Positions 62,385 through 64,000 of a DNA stretch of 64,000 nucleotides are shown in pieces. The notes under the pieces are model-generated. The model was not told the DNA's origin. It did not search any database and was given only the letters and a program-made list of their open reading frames with translations. The position numbers and the translations under genes are program-made. The stretch's first letter is position 1. Each line of letters starts with the position of its first letter. The stretch is from the NCBI RefSeq assembly GCF_031344075.1, contig NZ_JAVJAN010000022.1:1-64000 (forward strand). The letters run 5' to 3'. This DNA is from Clostridium aquiflavi. GTDB lineage: Bacteria; Bacillota; Clostridia; Clostridiales; Clostridiaceae.

Positions 62385-63272
62385 ATGAATATTAAAAATT
62401 TATTCAGAGACAAAAAGGTGGTTTTTTCATTTGAAATTTTTCCACCTAAAATAACATCATCCATACAAACTATTTATAATACATTAGATGATTTAAAAGG
62501 ATTAAATCCAGATTATATAAGTGTTACCTATGGGGCAGGTGGCAGTGTTAAAAACAATAAGACTATTGAGCTAACTTCTCTTATAAAGAATAAATATGGA
62601 ATTGAAGCAGTATCACATTTAACTTGCATTAGTTCAACTAAGAATGATATAGAATATTATTTAAGAGAATTTGAAAAGAATAATATAGAGAATATCCTTG
62701 CGTTAAGAGGTGATGTTCCTATAGGAAGTAAAATTACAGGAGAATTAAATCATGCTAACGAATTAATTAAGCATATAAGTGATAATGGACAATTTAATAT
62801 AGCTGCAGCATGTTATCCAGAAGGCCATATAGAGCATAAAGGATTGTATAGAGAAATTGAGAGCATGAAGAGAAAAGAAGAGGCAGGAGCATCTTATTTT
62901 ATATCTCAGTTGTTTTTTGATAACAATTTATATTATAATTTTCAAGACGAGGTTCGTGCTGCTAATATAAATTTACCTATTGAAGCTGGAATTATGCCTG
63001 TAACAAATAAAAAACAAATTGAAAGAATTTTATCTTTAAGCGGAGCATCACTTCCAGATAAATTTAAAAGAATAATGGAAAGATATGAGTATAATCCAGA
63101 AGCTTTAAGAGATGCTGGGATTGCTTATGCAGTTGAACAAATCGTAGACCTAATTTCTACAGGTGTGGATGGAATACATTTATATGTTATGAATAATCCA
63201 TATGTAGCTAAAAGGATAAGCCAAAGTATAGAAAATATTCTATTAACAGTAAATCAAAATCAATTCGTTTAG
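62385..63272 (+). CDS. metF: methylenetetrahydrofolate reductase
   Basis: Flavin enzyme of 295 residues that makes 5-methyl-THF for methionine synthase. VVFSFEIFPPK, SVTYGAGGS, HLTCI, LALRGDVP and AGIMPV are the family motifs. AAAGGGGG precedes the ATG. The S-box riboswitch upstream ties it to methionine supply. In clostridia this reductase may also need electron-transfer partners; none is encoded nearby. Confidence 0.95.
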   Translation: MNIKNLFRDKKVVFSFEIFPPKITSSIQTIYNTLDDLKGLNPDYISVTYGAGGSVKNNKTIELTSLIKNKYGIEAVSHLTCISSTKNDIEYYLREFEKNNIENILALRGDVPIGSKITGELNHANELIKHISDNGQFNIAAACYPEGHIEHKGLYREIESMKRKEEAGASYFISQLFFDNNLYYNFQDEVRAANINLPIEAGIMPVTNKKQIERILSLSGASLPDKFKRIMERYEYNPEALRDAGIAYAVEQIVDLISTGVDGIHLYVMNNPYVAKRISQSIENILLTVNQNQFV

Positions 63273-63284
63273 GAGGATACAATA

Positions 63285-63740
63285 ATGGAAAAAGTAGAAA
63301 GTTTTGAATTAGATCACAGAAAGGTTAAAGCACCATACATAAGAAAATGTTGTTTGCTTGATGGTAAGCTTGGAGATAAGGTAACAAAGTTTGATATAAG
63401 ATTTCTTCAACCTAACAAAGAAGAATTTGGTACAGCAGCAATGCATGGACTTGAACATTTATTAGCACATGAACTTAGAGCAAAATTAGAAGGTATAATT
63501 GATTTATCACCTATGGGATGTAGAACAGGTTTCTATTTAAGTATATGGGGTGATAGAGAAGCATCAGAAATAAAAGAAGCGTTAGAATACTCATTAGAAA
63601 AAGTTTTAGAAGCAAAAGAAATACCTGCTGCTAATGATATTCAATGTGGAAATTATAGAGATTTATCTTTATTTGGTGCAAAAGAATATGCTAAGGAAGC
63701 ATTAGAAAGAGGCTTTTCTCTTAATATATACGGAGAATAA
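63285..63740 (+). CDS. luxS: S-ribosylhomocysteine lyase
   Basis: Cleaves S-ribosylhomocysteine to homocysteine and the autoinducer-2 precursor. 151 residues; metal ligands His54 and His58 in HGLEHLLAHELR and Cys121 in IQCGNY, with the catalytic Cys79 in SPMGCRTGFY. AGGAGG precedes the ATG. It sits 12 bases after metF in the S-box operon, where it returns homocysteine to the methionine cycle. Confidence 0.97.
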   Translation: MEKVESFELDHRKVKAPYIRKCCLLDGKLGDKVTKFDIRFLQPNKEEFGTAAMHGLEHLLAHELRAKLEGIIDLSPMGCRTGFYLSIWGDREASEIKEALEYSLEKVLEAKEIPAANDIQCGNYRDLSLFGAKEYAKEALERGFSLNIYGE

Positions 63741-63741
63741 A

Positions 63742-64000
63742 ATGTATAATATTAAACAACTTAAAATACCTAAGGATGAAGTCCTTAGGTATTTAGGTTA
63801 TAAAAAGCAAGAATTAACAGCATCAATAGATGTATTAATAGATGAAACTATAGATGAATGTAAGAAATTAATAATACCTAAATATGTTTGTGCTAAGTAT
63901 AAAAACCATGCTAAAAAGGATGGGATATATGTAGAAGGAACAAGTTTAATATTAAAAGGAGAAGACATTAAAAATCATCTTCTTTATGCACAGGAAGTAT
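63742..64000 (+). CDS. methionine synthase activation domain-like protein, 3' cut by window edge
   Basis: 86 codons are visible, starting at the ATG at 63742, seven bases after CGGAG and one base after the luxS stop. It begins MYNIKQLKIPKDEVLRYLGY and continues with IDVLIDETIDECKKLI. From memory this fits the clostridial stand-alone 'B12-dependent methionine synthase activation domain' family; the diagnostic C-terminal part lies beyond the window. Operon context (S-box, metF, luxS) supports that reading. An 8-bp hairpin CCTAAGGA/TCCTTAGG lies inside codons 10-17. Confidence 0.65.
   Translation, partial: MYNIKQLKIPKDEVLRYLGYKKQELTASIDVLIDETIDECKKLIIPKYVCAKYKNHAKKDGIYVEGTSLILKGEDIKNHLLYAQEV

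Noticed and set aside
1..64000. CRISPR array, tRNA or rRNA genes, insertion sequences
   Set aside because: No regularly spaced repeats, no TPsiC-like GGTTCGAATC context in a cloverleaf, and no transposase-like ORF were found by reading both strands.

Overview
The window is a stretch of chromosome from a spore-forming clostridium, most likely Clostridium sensu stricto. This rests on the very AT-rich sequence, purine-rich Shine-Dalgarno sites, frequent TTG starts, two SpoVB-family flippases, a V-type ATPase whose proteolipid has sodium-binding residues, Rex-type operators of the clostridial form, and high-cysteine proteins of the kind found in clostridial spore formers. The genus is an inference; I cannot assign a species. 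Nearly all of the window is core chromosome. I see no rRNA, tRNA, CRISPR array, insertion sequence or prophage.

Layout. 1-4.1 kb: two alpha/beta hydrolases (one with Asp where the nucleophilic Ser is expected) and two uncharacterised proteins. 4.2-7.0 kb: thrC-thrB-ACT protein, for threonine synthesis. 7.3-11.7 kb: a DegV lipid-binding protein, a cysteine desulfurase-thiI pair for tRNA thiolation, and a GNAT acetyltransferase. 11.7-12.5 kb: a decayed gene and a small membrane protein. 12.7-21.3 kb: a complete histidine operon hisZGDCBHAFIE behind a good sigma-A promoter and a palindrome, with the PHP-type histidinol phosphatase convergent at its end. 21.6-29.4 kb: a small Cys-rich protein, a membrane-anchored protein, then the proteostasis genes tig, clpP, clpX, lon and the ribosome-assembly GTPase yihA/ysxC. 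29.6-32.2 kb: two extreme high-cysteine proteins, an Asn/Met-rich protein and an exported protein. 32.3-34.4 kb: perR, then two tandem paralogs of unknown function, each preceded by a Rex-like operator, and a small Cys protein. 34.5-38.5 kb: nicotinate phosphoribosyltransferase, a PcrA/UvrD-type helicase, and a 39-residue membrane protein. 38.7-46.3 kb: an FtsA-like protein with a long C-terminal extension, an M20 amidohydrolase, an RluA-family pseudouridine synthase, and two convergent SpoVB/YtgP flippases. 46.5-50.2 kb: an anchored beta-propeller, a degenerate methyltransferase-like protein, and a B12-binding radical SAM protein. 50.3-59.0 kb: a nine-gene V-type ATPase operon. 59.1-62.1 kb: a secreted LysM 5'-nucleotidase and a TagO/WecA-type transferase. 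62.1-64.0 kb: an S-box (SAM-I) riboswitch controlling metF, luxS and a methionine-synthase-activation-like gene cut by the window edge.

Three signals stand out beyond ordinary annotation. First, a dispersed imperfect palindrome with outer arms like TGTTTTA/TAAAACA and inner arms like TGTTGATATATG/CATATATCAACA occurs about seven times. Every copy is at the 3' end of a transcription unit, four in convergent intergenic regions, and the arms change in a compensating way between copies. Second, an 18-bp match to the clostridial Rex operator and a near match lie upstream of the two tandem paralogs at 33.0-33.9 kb, which suggests they are a redox-controlled pair of unknown function. Third, the high-cysteine pair and Asn-rich protein at 29.6-31.1 kb form a candidate structural (possibly spore-coat) locus followed by an unusual hairpin and poly-C region.
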